Position numbers and translations under genes: made by a program. A stretch of DNA of 64,000 nt from the NCBI GenBank assembly GCA_964344185.1, contig CAYFMN010000003.1, forward strand, positions 1 to 64,000, in the 5' to 3' direction. Of the stretch, positions 37,098 to 46,000 are shown in pieces. Source of the DNA: JAJDAT01 sp964344185 (GTDB taxonomy: Bacteria > Nitrospinota > Nitrospinia > Nitrospinales > JAJDAT01). A model generated the notes under the pieces. The model had not been told where the DNA came from, did no database searches, and saw only the letters and a program-made list of their open reading frames with translations. Position 1 is the first letter of the stretch, and every line of letters starts with the position of its first letter.

Positions 37098-37369
37098 CTA
37101 AGAATCACGTTACCAGATTTAATTTTGATTTGACACCCAAGTCGATAGCCTTGGGCGATTTTTTCTTCGCCCAAGGTGTATTTCTCCTGTTCGTTAACTT
37201 CACTCAAATTTTCAGCTCCCTCTTCTACTAATACTCGGCACGTTTCGCAAACTCCTTCATAACAATCAAAGGGAAGGCTTGCTTTTGCACTATCTGCGAT
37301 AAAACAAATTTCAGAGCCGTCAGTTGTTTCGAAGGTGATTTTATCTGAAGCAAAAATAACTTTAGCCAT
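37082..37369 (-). CDS. [2Fe-2S] ferredoxin, plant/adrenodoxin type
   Basis: 95 aa. The cluster ligands are in FDCYEGVCETCRV (C-x4-C-x2-C), with the fourth Cys in YRLGCQIKI. It is a soluble one-electron carrier. The partner reductase or oxygenase is not nearby. It is convergent with the histone-like gene. The last codons lie in a strong hairpin. Confidence 0.92.
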   Translation of the reverse strand: MAKVIFASDKITFETTDGSEICFIADSAKASLPFDCYEGVCETCRVLVEEGAENLSEVNEQEKYTLGEEKIAQGYRLGCQIKIKSGNVILRNGWD

Positions 37370-37550
37370 AGACTTATTCCAATATATTATTAGCCTTAGT
37401 ATTTGAATTGCATTGATTAGAAATAGCGTTGTCGGGAAAAATGCCGTACAAATTATTAACGTTTTTCTAAATATTGACTTAATTAGGAAGCTAGCCTAAC
37501 CTTCGTTGGATAAAAAATCTATCTTAAAAAGTAAAAAGAGTTTTAGGTTT

Positions 37551-38018
37551 ATGGAGATTGCGCCAGGTCGCGTAGCGACCATTCATTTCTTTTTGGCTGA
37601 CGAAGAAGGAAACCTTTTGGATAGTTCTGAGGAGTTTGGGCCTTTGACGTTTGTTTATGGAAAGTCTAAAGTTTTTCCTGCCCTAGAAAAAAAACTCTTA
37701 GGTAAACAAAAGGGAGATAAATTTGAAGCGACGTTTTCTCCGGAAGAAGCTTATGGAGAAATTGATATAGCATTGTTAAAAGAATTTTCTATAGATAGTT
37801 TTCCTAGCGGCAGTCAAAAAATAGAAATCGGAACCATTTTTGAAACTAAACACGATGATAGGGAAGTGTTAATGCGAGTAGTCAAAATTGAAGGAAATAA
37901 AGTCTTTTTAGATGGTAATCATCCGTTTGCTGGGAAGAGGTTATATTACACGGGAAAGGTTCTAGAGGTAAGAGAAGCTACCGTAGAAGAATTGAAAAGT
38001 GGTTTTGCATTTAGCTAA
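37551..38018 (+). CDS. FKBP-type peptidyl-prolyl isomerase, SlyD-like
   Basis: 155 aa from the ATG at 37551 (MEIAPGRVATIHFFL), which fits the SlyD/FKBP start; a TTG at 37506 would add 15 basic residues. FKBP features are GPLTFVYGKSKVFPALEKKLLGKQKGD and FSPEEAYGE. An IF-domain insertion follows, and then FLDGNHPFAGKRLYY, the conserved DxNHPLAGxxL of SlyD. The His-rich metal-binding tail of E. coli SlyD is absent. It is a folding helper. The gene ends at repeat copy B. Confidence 0.9.
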   Translation: MEIAPGRVATIHFFLADEEGNLLDSSEEFGPLTFVYGKSKVFPALEKKLLGKQKGDKFEATFSPEEAYGEIDIALLKEFSIDSFPSGSQKIEIGTIFETKHDDREVLMRVVKIEGNKVFLDGNHPFAGKRLYYTGKVLEVREATVEELKSGFAFS

Positions 38019-38034
38019 TGGAAGTTTAATATTT

Positions 38035-38144
38035 TTAAGAGGGCTTCTAATAATTGGCATTTTTATTGGATTGTTATCGCATAGTCCTTGAGTTTACGGG
38101 CCGGGAGGCTCCTGGCAAATCTGAATTTTTAGAGGTTCTCTTAA
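38035..38144. repeat. TTAA-bounded interspersed repeat, copy B (110 bp)
   Basis: The left end TTAAGAGGGCTTCTAATAATT and the reverse of the right end TTAAGAGAACCTCTAAAAATT form a terminal inverted repeat of about 21 bp with four mismatches. It lies between the 3' ends of the convergent FKBP and Fe-S oxidoreductase genes. The right TTAA holds the stop codon of the latter. Confidence 0.9.
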
Positions 38145-40123
38145 GATAAAAGCTCAGATATATCTTTAACTTTTATCTTGCTGTCCAATTTTTTAGCTTT
38201 TAGGCCATCTTCGAGCATCAAGACACAAAAAGGGCATGAGACGGCAATCGTATCGGGGTTGTTTTCCATAAGTTCGTCAATTCTATTGTGACTCATTCTT
38301 GTTCCAGTTTTTTCTTCTAATAAAAAACGAGCTCCTCCTGCGCCACAGCAAGTTCCCCTTTCTCGACTATTTTCCACTTCATTTAAATTATTGGGTAGCG
38401 CATTTCTAGGCGAATCGTAAATATTATTGTGCCGCCCCAAATAGCATGAATCGTGGAATACAATGTCATCTTTACTTTCTTCTATCTTAATTTTTCCTTG
38501 GTTAATTAGATTATCAATGAGTTCTGAGTGGTGAATTACCTCAAATTGAGCGTCGAATTCTGGATATTCATTTTTTAGAGAGTTGAAGCAATGAGGACAA
38601 TGCGTCACAATTTTTGTGACGCCTGATTCTTTTAATAATTCAGCATTATCCGTAGCTAACATTTCAAACAGGTATTCGTTTCCTGCTCTTCGAGCAGGAT
38701 CCCCGGTACACTTTTCACAATTGCCAAGAATTGAAAAATCTACTTCAGCTTCTTTTAAAGTTTTTACAACAGAGGTGGAAATTTTTTTGCCGCGATTGTC
38801 GAATGAACCGTTGCATCCTACAAAGTAGAGATATTCTGACGGGTTATTTTTATCCCAAATTTTAATGTCTAATCCTTTCGCCCAATCGATTCTGCTATCT
38901 TGTCCAAATCCCCAGGGATTGCCGTTAACTTCAAGCGATTTAAAAGCGTTGTTAAACTCTTGAGGAAATCGATCCTCAGACAAGACTAGGCCTCTTCTCA
39001 GGTCTATCATTTTATTTACATATTCAATTTCTACTGGACATTCTTCTTCACAAGCTCCACAAGTTGTGCAAGACCAAATTGTTTCGTCCGAAATGGCGTT
39101 GTTTGCCAACGCAGGAATCCCTTTTAGATTGCCATCTAAAAGGGAGGAACTCATTTCATTTAGATGATTTCTAAGATCCACAGTGAATTCTTTTGGGGAA
39201 AGCGGTTTTGAACTATTTAGGGCAGGACATACCAAGTCGCATCGACCACACTCCGTGCAAGTATAAAAATCCAGTAATCGTTTCCAAGAAAAATCTTGAA
39301 TACGAACGACTCCAAACTCTTCTCTTGATTCGTCTTCGAAGTCGATTCTATGGATAGGTTTTCCGTTTTTGGAGATATTCGCAAAAAATACATTTGGGAA
39401 TGAAGCTATAACGTGAAAATGTTTTGAGTTTGGCAAAATGTTTATAAAAATTAAAATACTGCAAACATGGACCCAATAGGACAGGTTGTGCAAGTTTGTC
39501 CAAGTCGTATTTTCGAAAACTCCAGAGAAAATGGCGTATAGTGAAGCGCCTAGAGGCATTTCCCATGAAGGCGCTGTTGGGTTTTCGTTTAGGAAGGCGG
39601 CGTCAAAAACAATGTCGCTAATTAATATAAGGGTTATAAGCCCTAGGATGACCAGTCCTTCGGCGGATAAAGTCAGTCTATCAGGTTTTAAAACAATGCG
39701 TCTGTAGAATGCAAAACCTACCGCCAGGAAAATTAAAGCTATAAAAAAATCTTTTAGCGCTAAATAAGTGGACCAAAGAAACCCTAACTGTGGAAATTGA
39801 GTTGTAGGAAAAAAACCTATTATAAAAAACTGAGCCGCTCTAAATAAAAGTATACAAAAACCCCAAAAAATAAAGGCGTGCATCCAACCTGCCTGAGGTT
39901 TTTTAAATAATTTAGCTTGGGCAAATGCGATCCAGAGCATATGCAGAAAGCGTTTTCCGGGGTTTTCAAATCTATTTTCGGATTGTGCTGAGGTTAAAAC
40001 TCTAACTTTAATCCATACTTTATAAGTAAAAAAGGCAATAGATAGAAGAGTTAACCCACCTAGCACCCATGGTTGTGTTTCTGGTCCGATCCAATTAAAG
40101 GCCCGGTTTGGAATTTCGTTCAT
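38141..40123 (-). CDS. Membrane Fe-S oxidoreductase, HdrD/EMO-like
   Basis: 660 aa. The N-terminal about 260 residues hold six membrane segments of the NarI-like haem-b type. Next come two 4Fe-4S motifs (CTECGRCDLVCP and CTTCGACEEECP). Two CCG-type domains follow: FVGCNGSFD…EKCTGDPARR…THCPHC, and DSCYLGRHNN…GTCCGAGGARF. This domain order matches the proposed ETF:menaquinone oxidoreductase (EMO) family, passing electrons from electron-transfer flavoprotein to quinone. No etfAB gene is in the window, so the donor is uncertain. The stop codon lies in repeat copy B. Confidence 0.88.
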   Translation of the reverse strand: MNEIPNRAFNWIGPETQPWVLGGLTLLSIAFFTYKVWIKVRVLTSAQSENRFENPGKRFLHMLWIAFAQAKLFKKPQAGWMHAFIFWGFCILLFRAAQFFIIGFFPTTQFPQLGFLWSTYLALKDFFIALIFLAVGFAFYRRIVLKPDRLTLSAEGLVILGLITLILISDIVFDAAFLNENPTAPSWEMPLGASLYAIFSGVFENTTWTNLHNLSYWVHVCSILIFINILPNSKHFHVIASFPNVFFANISKNGKPIHRIDFEDESREEFGVVRIQDFSWKRLLDFYTCTECGRCDLVCPALNSSKPLSPKEFTVDLRNHLNEMSSSLLDGNLKGIPALANNAISDETIWSCTTCGACEEECPVEIEYVNKMIDLRRGLVLSEDRFPQEFNNAFKSLEVNGNPWGFGQDSRIDWAKGLDIKIWDKNNPSEYLYFVGCNGSFDNRGKKISTSVVKTLKEAEVDFSILGNCEKCTGDPARRAGNEYLFEMLATDNAELLKESGVTKIVTHCPHCFNSLKNEYPEFDAQFEVIHHSELIDNLINQGKIKIEESKDDIVFHDSCYLGRHNNIYDSPRNALPNNLNEVENSRERGTCCGAGGARFLLEEKTGTRMSHNRIDELMENNPDTIAVSCPFCVLMLEDGLKAKKLDSKIKVKDISELLS

Positions 40124-40251
40124 AATTCTTTGTTCGCCTAATTGTTTTCAAATTTATAAGACGCTAAATACTTTTGAATTCAAAGACCTATGTAAGGTAT
40201 ACTATTAAATATACTCTAACGGGTAATTTATTATTTAAATTAAGAAACGCC

Positions 40252-41238
40252 ATGCATTTTAACGTTAAACAAAAAATTAAGAATACTGGTACATTGTTTT
40301 TCTTTATAGGGATTGTAATTTTTCTCTTAGGTATTCAACCATTTAATGATGAGCCGTTGAATCGCACTTATCAGGCTGATATCCCGCCAGCTGCGGGTTG
40401 GAATCCATCTCCTGGTTTTGGGCCTTATTTAGGCGTAAATAGCATGAGTTCTGCATACGGCATCATCAAGCGAGAAAATAATAAGCAAAATTATAAAACG
40501 TTTCAAAGCATTAAAATTAATCCGAGCAACCCGAATCTTTCTGATGCTATTAATGAGCCTAGTCCTTTTCCCGATAATTTAGGTCAATTACCCGTTAAGG
40601 GTGATCTTAAAAGTTATTATAAGGAATTGATAAAAAAAGAACCGATTGATTATATTCAGAGTAAAGTATTTGAAGCCAGCGAATTGAAAAAGGTTCGTCG
40701 AATTTTAGTTAAAGAGTTTGAGAATAAAACCAATTTAATGCATCGCGATGAAAGCGCCGGTAAAGTAGTGGCCCGTCATATTTACCAGCAGTTGCGTAAT
40801 AATAGCGAATATGCAGTTATATCTGATCAATTAGAAAGCGATGGGTTTCGAATAAAAGTTTTAAGCGACCCATCTTTAACGTCGCAAGCGGAAAGTTATA
40901 TAGACAGCCCCGTCAAGTCTACTGCGACTAATTCAAAAATCACTCCAAATCATGTTGACGCTATTATGGTTGGCGCTGTTACAAAATATAGAGATTCTTA
41001 TGTTGATGAGAATGGCAAAAACCAAAAAAGCCTTGCCAGCGGCATCGAGTTTGGCTCCTACTTGATCAGCGCAAAAAATGGCAAAGTTCTTTGGGCTGCC
41101 CGATATGTTTCTTCGCAACATCCTGGTTTTTTTGAGTTTTTTAAAAACGGAGGGCAATGGAAAAGTAAAAAATCGCTTTCCCGCTTGGCGACGCGCAATG
41201 TTTTAAAAGCTTTTAATAATGATCGATTCCAAAATTAA
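40252..41238 (+). CDS. Membrane-anchored CsgG/lipoprotein-like envelope protein
   Basis: 328 aa from the ATG at 40252; the TTG at 40174 would add 26 residues before the membrane segment. One membrane anchor at about 14-33 is followed by a Pro/Asn-rich linker. The C-terminal half has VRRILVKEFENKT, VDAIMVGAVTKYRDSY and LISAKNGKVLWAARYVS, the pattern of CsgG/DUF4136/GNA1162-type envelope proteins with a nucleotide-binding-like fold. Function unknown. The next gene (HmuY-like) starts 9 bp later. Confidence 0.6.
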   Translation: MHFNVKQKIKNTGTLFFFIGIVIFLLGIQPFNDEPLNRTYQADIPPAAGWNPSPGFGPYLGVNSMSSAYGIIKRENNKQNYKTFQSIKINPSNPNLSDAINEPSPFPDNLGQLPVKGDLKSYYKELIKKEPIDYIQSKVFEASELKKVRRILVKEFENKTNLMHRDESAGKVVARHIYQQLRNNSEYAVISDQLESDGFRIKVLSDPSLTSQAESYIDSPVKSTATNSKITPNHVDAIMVGAVTKYRDSYVDENGKNQKSLASGIEFGSYLISAKNGKVLWAARYVSSQHPGFFEFFKNGGQWKSKKSLSRLATRNVLKAFNNDRFQN

Positions 41239-41247
41239 TTTAGCGTC

Positions 41248-41997
41248 ATGTCACAGTCTTCAGGTCAACAACCTCCCGTATCCGATTTTAACGAAGAAAT
41301 CGCTTTAGCAAACCAGAAAAAATGGAAAAAGCGGTTCCTTTTAAGCCTTACCGCTTCAATTTTTTTGGTCGGTATGTTTTGGTTGCCTTTAAAGGCAATT
41401 GAAGTTAACGAATTTTTTAATTCTCCCAGCGTTAATCTGCCGCAAACCGGGGATATTGCTCAAAAAAAAGAAGAGAAAGCTAAGCCTGTTACGATCAGGC
41501 TTCCAAAAAATGTATTATTGCCGGAGTATGCTACGGTGAATGCGTCTTCAGAAACTGAATGGGTATATTTCAGCCTGCCGCAAGGTAAGGCTGTGGATAT
41601 AAAAGACCCGACTTCGCTTGAATGGGATTTGGCGTTTCGCAGAGGGAAAGTAATTACTAATGGAGGGGCGACTAATAAGTTTGGTCAGGGAGCCGTATTA
41701 AACCTAGGCGAAATTCCATTTCATGACGTTCTCAAAGTGCAAAGAGAAGGTTTTGTTGAGGATTCCAGGCAAAAGACAGAATCGGAAAACAAAGAATTGA
41801 ATAGCTGGTATAAATACAACTTTTTGACTCATAAGCTGACAGCTAGAGAAAATGTTTACGCTTTGAAATCTGCAAAAGGAAAATATGCAAAAATACAGTT
41901 TCTGAGTTTTTATTGTGAAAATGGGGAAACAGGTTGTATTAAGTTTCGATATGTATATCAAAGTAATGGAACAAACGGTTTTGTAAATGAGAGTTAG
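41248..41997 (+). CDS. HmuY-like membrane-anchored protein
   Basis: 249 aa. A cytoplasmic tail of about 28 residues is followed by one membrane segment (about 29-50). The periplasmic domain has EWVYFSLPQGKAVDI, LEWDLAFRRGKVITNGG, GQGAV and SWYKYNFLTHKL, matching the core of HmuY-family proteins, which in Bacteroidetes bind haem. The HmuY haem ligands cannot be identified by eye. Instead of being a lipoprotein it is anchored by a transmembrane helix. It is paired with the CsgG-like gene. Confidence 0.65.
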   Translation: MSQSSGQQPPVSDFNEEIALANQKKWKKRFLLSLTASIFLVGMFWLPLKAIEVNEFFNSPSVNLPQTGDIAQKKEEKAKPVTIRLPKNVLLPEYATVNASSETEWVYFSLPQGKAVDIKDPTSLEWDLAFRRGKVITNGGATNKFGQGAVLNLGEIPFHDVLKVQREGFVEDSRQKTESENKELNSWYKYNFLTHKLTARENVYALKSAKGKYAKIQFLSFYCENGETGCIKFRYVYQSNGTNGFVNES

Positions 41998-42242
41998 ATT
42001 GCAGCTAATAAAATTTGGCAAAATGATAAATTTAGCTTTGACCCTCCGTTAAATTAGCGTTATCTTTTAAAACTCGTTTAAGAAATTTCAAAAAATTAAG
42101 CAATATTTGTAAATACCCCGCGGCTTGCCTCGGGGTTGTTTATTTCGAGGCTAAATTCGTTTATTTGAGACAAGAATTTATTGGCGTTATCGCCATTTTT
42201 ATATTTTGAAAAAATTGTCATATTTGAGGTAGGAGAAACTTC

Positions 42243-42827
42243 ATGGCTAATCTTAAAGGTATTCTTTTCAGTCAATTCGCTAGCGAGGGCTTTAACCTTT
42301 TGGTTAAAGAGATGCAAGATAAATATAAGCCTAAAAAAGGTCGGCGATTTCACCACAATAATATTACGTATGAAATTGGGAGACCGGTTTTAAAAGACAA
42401 TAATATTGAGTTTGAAATAAGCTCCAAGATTCCAGAAGACGAATTAAACGGTAGTAAGGAAATGAAAAGCTATTTCAATTCAATTAAAAAAGTTGTTAAC
42501 CAAGAAAAATGTAAACCTCTTTCCATAGAGATGGAGAATATAATTTGGGACTCTAAAAAGGATACGGAAAAAGAAAGAGATTATGTAAAGCTTATATACC
42601 AATATTCTTTAAATGATCTTTTTGACGATGATGAGCTTGTAAGGAGATATGAAGCCTCTAAAAATGGAGAATATAGCGAAAAAGCGCCGGATGTTCCGGG
42701 CATTTTTACTTTACAAGGTAAACTGGTTTTAATGATGGTTCGCGAAACCATGCAAAAACTGGGTAAAGAAAATATCTCAACTTTGATAAACGCAAACAAA
42801 CAAGTTAAATCGACGTTAAAAAACTAA
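42243..42827 (+). CDS. Conserved-looking hypothetical protein
   Basis: 194 aa, soluble and charged, with no signal peptide. The ATG has a good ribosome site (GAGGTAGGAGAAAC). Blocks such as LFSQFASEGFNLLVKEM and PGIFTLQGKLVLMMVRETMQKLG do not match a family I know. It is followed after 3 bp by a 59-aa membrane protein gene and then the DUF420 gene, so it is probably part of that operon. Confidence 0.65.
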   Translation: MANLKGILFSQFASEGFNLLVKEMQDKYKPKKGRRFHHNNITYEIGRPVLKDNNIEFEISSKIPEDELNGSKEMKSYFNSIKKVVNQEKCKPLSIEMENIIWDSKKDTEKERDYVKLIYQYSLNDLFDDDELVRRYEASKNGEYSEKAPDVPGIFTLQGKLVLMMVRETMQKLGKENISTLINANKQVKSTLKN

Positions 42828-42830
42828 TTT

Positions 42831-43010
42831 ATGAGTCCTATAAAATATTTTTTTGGAAAGGCTTTGCAATTTGTTGGCTTGATGACAATAACTGCAGTCG
42901 TTTTTATGTTTTTCTCACAAATGAAGATGGAACCTTTATTGTATTGGTCTTTGTTGGGCATTGTTGAGTTTTATCTAGGTACTTTTTTGCTTGGTAAGGA
43001 AGAAGGGTAA
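42831..43010 (+). CDS. Small two-TM membrane protein (59 aa)
   Basis: The ATG at 42831 lies 3 bp after the preceding stop. The product MSPIKYFFGK… has two hydrophobic segments (about 12-29 and 36-54), a short MKMEP turn and a charged GKEEG end. Position inside the tight operon and composition support a real gene. It could be an accessory subunit of the membrane complex suggested by the DUF420 gene 65 bp downstream. Confidence 0.65.
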   Translation: MSPIKYFFGKALQFVGLMTITAVVFMFFSQMKMEPLLYWSLLGIVEFYLGTFLLGKEEG

Positions 43011-43075
43011 GCTAAATCGGCAATTGTAATAATTTTTTGCGGTTTATTCAGATCGCTGAATTTCGTTAGGAACCT

Positions 43076-43792
43076 ATGAAAGAATTCTTAGGTGCGGCTG
43101 GTTTTTTTGGAACAGCGGGCACGGTTGGCGCAGATTTAAGCTATTTGCTTGCTGTCGTTTTTACCGCTTTATTTACTGTTTCTTGGGTTAGAGCCAAAAA
43201 AGGCGAGGGAACCAAACATCACAATTTGGTGTTCATTTCTATGGTTTCCATGGTCATTTACTTTACCGTTTATTATTTTTTCCGACAATTAGGGGTATTA
43301 GCTCTTGAAGGAAAAGAGGGATTTGGCGGTCCTGAAGAAGTTTACAATAGTGTCTTTGTCCCTGTTTTGAGTCTCCACTTATTTTTGGTAACAATGGGAC
43401 TGATTTTGGCTTTTTACATGGTTATTCAAGGATTTAGGAGCTCGGCCAAGATTGAGGGGAAGTATATTTTAAAGGAAGGAGATTTGAAGGTTCGTTCCAC
43501 GACGTTTAAAAAAGTAATGCTTACTTTGTTGGCGGTTTGGGGAATAAACCAGATAATTCTAACTTTTGTTAGACATGCATCCTGGCAAAGCAGTTTAGCT
43601 TGGGCATTGATTTTTTTGACAATAGCTTTAGTAATCAGCTTAGAAAAAGCTATTGAGAAGTGGTTGCCCGACGGAGCAAAAAGGCATAGGGTACTAGGAA
43701 GAGGTACAATGGTGGTTTATATCCTCATATTGGTTACAAGTACCCTCACTTATTTAATGCTTTACGTTATATATCCAGCCAAACCCGTGTAG
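43076..43792 (+). CDS. DUF420-family membrane protein
   Basis: 238 aa with six membrane segments. Features of DUF420/YozB proteins are present: GADLSYLLAV, KHHNLVFISMVSM with paired His, an LHLFL His, and the C-terminal RHRVLGRGTMVVYILILVTSTLTYLMLY. The conserved His residues suggest metal or haem contact, and the family is often encoded near haem-copper oxidase genes. This copy is longer than typical DUF420 proteins (about 140-180 aa). It is followed by a set of very small membrane proteins. Confidence 0.75.
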   Translation: MKEFLGAAGFFGTAGTVGADLSYLLAVVFTALFTVSWVRAKKGEGTKHHNLVFISMVSMVIYFTVYYFFRQLGVLALEGKEGFGGPEEVYNSVFVPVLSLHLFLVTMGLILAFYMVIQGFRSSAKIEGKYILKEGDLKVRSTTFKKVMLTLLAVWGINQIILTFVRHASWQSSLAWALIFLTIALVISLEKAIEKWLPDGAKRHRVLGRGTMVVYILILVTSTLTYLMLYVIYPAKPV

Positions 43793-43837
43793 CAGATTTA
43801 TTTTTTTCTAAAAATACCCTGATTTTAGAAAGTCTAG

Positions 43838-43910
43838 AAGGGCATAAATGCTGTAATTTTGGTGATTTGTGGCTTGACCTCCTTCAAAGCCTATGGTTTA
43901 ATATGCCCTT
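43838..43910. other. Inverted repeat between convergent genes
   Basis: AAGGGCATA (43838-43846) and TATGCCCTT (43902-43910) are inverted copies 55 bp apart, between the DUF420 stop and the stop of the small minus-strand gene. It could form a large hairpin on either transcript. Confidence 0.3.
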
Positions 43911-44017
43911 TATATAACTTCAAAATAAGTTAATAATAAATAAATTGCTGTTAAGCAATTGACGCCAAGGCCAATATAGACTATAGTATCGAAAATTTTC
44001 CCGTCTTTGCTTGCCAT
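43910..44017 (-). CDS. Very small single-TM protein (35 aa)
   Basis: The ATG at 44017 is preceded by TGAGGAACTT, a good ribosome site. The product MASKDGKIFDTIVYIG… is one hydrophobic helix (about 11-33) with a charged N-terminus, the look of CcoQ/CydX-like small subunits. It is divergent from the 32-aa gene at 44131. Confidence 0.55.
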   Translation of the reverse strand: MASKDGKIFDTIVYIGLGVNCLTAIYLLLTYFEVI

Positions 44018-44130
44018 AAGTTCCTCAATACGTGGTGTTAAAGAGGGTTAGAAATTAACATTCAAAATTTGACTCTGTCAAGAATAAATAAATTAACCTT
44101 ATAATTAATTTTTTAAGAGGGCCTTTTTAG

Positions 44131-44229
44131 ATGGACAACTTTAAAGAAAAAGCTGGACCTTGGATTTACATAGGGACATGTATTTTTTGTCTCTGGTTCT
44201 TTTACTGGTTCGCTTCCGTATGGCGGTAA
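44131..44229 (+). CDS. Very small single-TM protein (32 aa)
   Basis: The ATG at 44131 follows TAAGAGGGCC. The product has a short polar start (MDNFKEKAGPW) and one aromatic-rich membrane helix ending in WR. It resembles small subunits of terminal oxidases or b-type cytochromes in size and topology. It is followed 44 bp later by another small membrane protein. Confidence 0.55.
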   Translation: MDNFKEKAGPWIYIGTCIFCLWFFYWFASVWR

Positions 44230-44273
44230 TTTTATAATCTTTGACAAAAAATAATTTTTGTTTATAGGGGGAA

Positions 44274-44447
44274 ATGATGGAAGAGCAGAAAAAATTTATT
44301 ACGCCAAAATCCATTATGCATTTTATTATCGCTTTAATCGGAATGGCGGGATATTACTTTATGATTAACGTTGGCTTGATGGAAGTTCAAGGCTTGGATT
44401 TCTTTTACTTATGGAGTTCTGGCGGAGAAGTAGCTGGCGGTCACTAA
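44274..44447 (+). CDS. Small membrane protein (57 aa)
   Basis: Tandem ATGs at 44274/44277 follow TATAGGGGG. The product has a charged start (EEQKKF), one clear membrane segment (about 16-34), a second aromatic stretch and a GGH end. A strong terminator 36 bp after the stop closes this small operon, which supports its being transcribed and translated. Confidence 0.6.
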   Translation: MMEEQKKFITPKSIMHFIIALIGMAGYYFMINVGLMEVQGLDFFYLWSSGGEVAGGH

Positions 44448-44482
44448 GGTACAGATTTAAGGTCTTTGAGCCTTCAAATAAT

Positions 44483-44518
44483 AAAGACAAGCCTTTATAG
44501 GCTTGTCTTTTTTTTTGT
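44483..44518 (+). terminator. Strong Rho-independent terminator
   Basis: AAAGACAAGCCT (44483-44494) pairs perfectly with AGGCTTGTCTTT (44499-44510) around a 4-nt loop and runs into about nine T. It ends the operon of small membrane proteins just before the histidine phosphatase start. Confidence 0.93.
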
Positions 44519-44527
44519 CTTCAAGGT

Positions 44528-45157
44528 ATGGAAAAAAATAAAGGATGCACAATTTACTTATTGCGCCACGGACATGTTGAAAACTCGGATAGAAAATGTT
44601 TTAACGGTCATTTTGACGCTGGCTTGTCGCCATTAGGATTGGAGCAATCCCAGGCAGCCGCGCGGGCTTTGTCTAATAAACCGATAAAGGCCGTTTACTC
44701 AAGCGATTTAAGGAGAACTCATAAAGGAGCCCAGGAAATTGCCGGGCTACATGGTCTTGTCCCAGAGCCATTTAAAGAGCTTCGTGAGATTTCAGTAGGA
44801 AAATGGGAAGGTTTGACTATAGATGAAGTGAATGAAAAGTATCCTGGAGAAATCGATTATCGGTTTAAGAATATTGAGGCTTCCAGAGTGGAAGGCGGGG
44901 AAACTATCGAAGAAGTCCATAATCGAGTTATTCCAAAGTTTACGACTCTGGCTCTCAAGCATTTGGGAGAAATGATCGTTATCGTGGCTCATGGCGGCGT
45001 TAACCGTATTATACTCTGCCATTTACTGGGAATTCCCTGGAAAAACATATATCGAATGAAACAGGATTTTACATGTGTAAACTTAATTCATTTTTACTCA
45101 GATCATCCTGTTGTAGAATTTGTTAACGCCAGACCCGAAGTTGATATAGATTCATAA
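44528..45157 (+). CDS. Histidine phosphatase (phosphoglycerate mutase/CobC-like)
   Basis: 209 aa. The catalytic RHG motif is YLLRHGHVENS, followed by YSSDLRRTHKGAQEI (conserved Arg), ELREISVGKWEGL (acid/base Glu) and VVAHGGVNRII (second catalytic His). The layout fits alpha-ribazole phosphatase (CobC) or a general metabolite phosphatase; sequence alone does not decide. The ABC ATPase gene follows after 26 bp. Confidence 0.88.
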   Translation: MEKNKGCTIYLLRHGHVENSDRKCFNGHFDAGLSPLGLEQSQAAARALSNKPIKAVYSSDLRRTHKGAQEIAGLHGLVPEPFKELREISVGKWEGLTIDEVNEKYPGEIDYRFKNIEASRVEGGETIEEVHNRVIPKFTTLALKHLGEMIVIVAHGGVNRIILCHLLGIPWKNIYRMKQDFTCVNLIHFYSDHPVVEFVNARPEVDIDS

Positions 45158-45183
45158 TTGAAGCTAAATACAAAAAAGCTTTC

Positions 45184-45984
45184 ATGCCTTTCGACTCTTT
45201 TATTATTGAAATTGAAAACGCCTCCGCATATATCCAAGGTTCAAAAATACTTTCAAATATTTCTTGGAAAATGAGGCCGGGGGAAAACTGGGCCATTATT
45301 GGAAACAACGGGGCGGGTAAATCGACTTTCATTCGACTCGTTTTCGGAGATTTGATTCCGATTCATGGAGGGACGGTTTATTGGTTTAACCGGCGGGAAC
45401 TAAGGCCTATTTTAGAAATTAGAAAAAAAATAGGAGTGGTTTCCGCAGAATATCAAGCAGATTACTACCGTAACGCTACCGGTTTAGAAGTTGCCCTCTC
45501 TGGTTTTTTTTCAAGCGTTGGTTTATACAAAAAGCCCGGCCATGTACAAACTCGAAACGCAATGGAATGGATGGATTATCTCGATATAACTCACCTTTCG
45601 AAAAAAAGATTTCATTCCATGTCCTATGGGGAAGCTCGGCGAGTTCTCTTGGCACGCGCTTTGGTCAATGAACCAGAGTTATTAATTTTAGACGAACCTT
45701 GTTCAGGTTTAGACATTCCTTCGAAAGAAATATTTTTACAGACCGTTCAACAGGCCGCAAAATTAGGCTCCCAAATGATTTATGTTACCCATCATATAGA
45801 AGAAATTATTTCTGATATATCTCACGTTCTTTTCATGAAGAATGGAAAAATTTTTGAGCAAGGTAAAAAGAAAGAAGCTTTAACTGCGGAAACTCTTTCG
45901 AATACTTTGGGGTGTTCCATTAGTTTGGTGGAAGACTCAGGAAGGTATTGGATTACGGGATGTAGCGCTTGGCGGGAAAAATGA
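45184..45984 (+). CDS. ABC transporter ATP-binding protein, ModF-like half
   Basis: 266 aa. Walker A is GNNGAGKST (about 39-47), the signature is the variant MSYGEARRVLLARAL in place of LSGGQ, Walker B plus Glu is ELLILDEPCSGLD, and the switch His lies in YVTHH. No permease or binding-protein gene is adjacent, so it may act as a cytosolic ABC ATPase of the ModF/PhrA kind or serve a distant transporter. It ends 16 bp before repeat copy C. Confidence 0.85.
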   Translation: MPFDSFIIEIENASAYIQGSKILSNISWKMRPGENWAIIGNNGAGKSTFIRLVFGDLIPIHGGTVYWFNRRELRPILEIRKKIGVVSAEYQADYYRNATGLEVALSGFFSSVGLYKKPGHVQTRNAMEWMDYLDITHLSKKRFHSMSYGEARRVLLARALVNEPELLILDEPCSGLDIPSKEIFLQTVQQAAKLGSQMIYVTHHIEEIISDISHVLFMKNGKIFEQGKKKEALTAETLSNTLGCSISLVEDSGRYWITGCSAWREK

Positions 45985-46000
45985 ACTTCAAAATTGTGAA

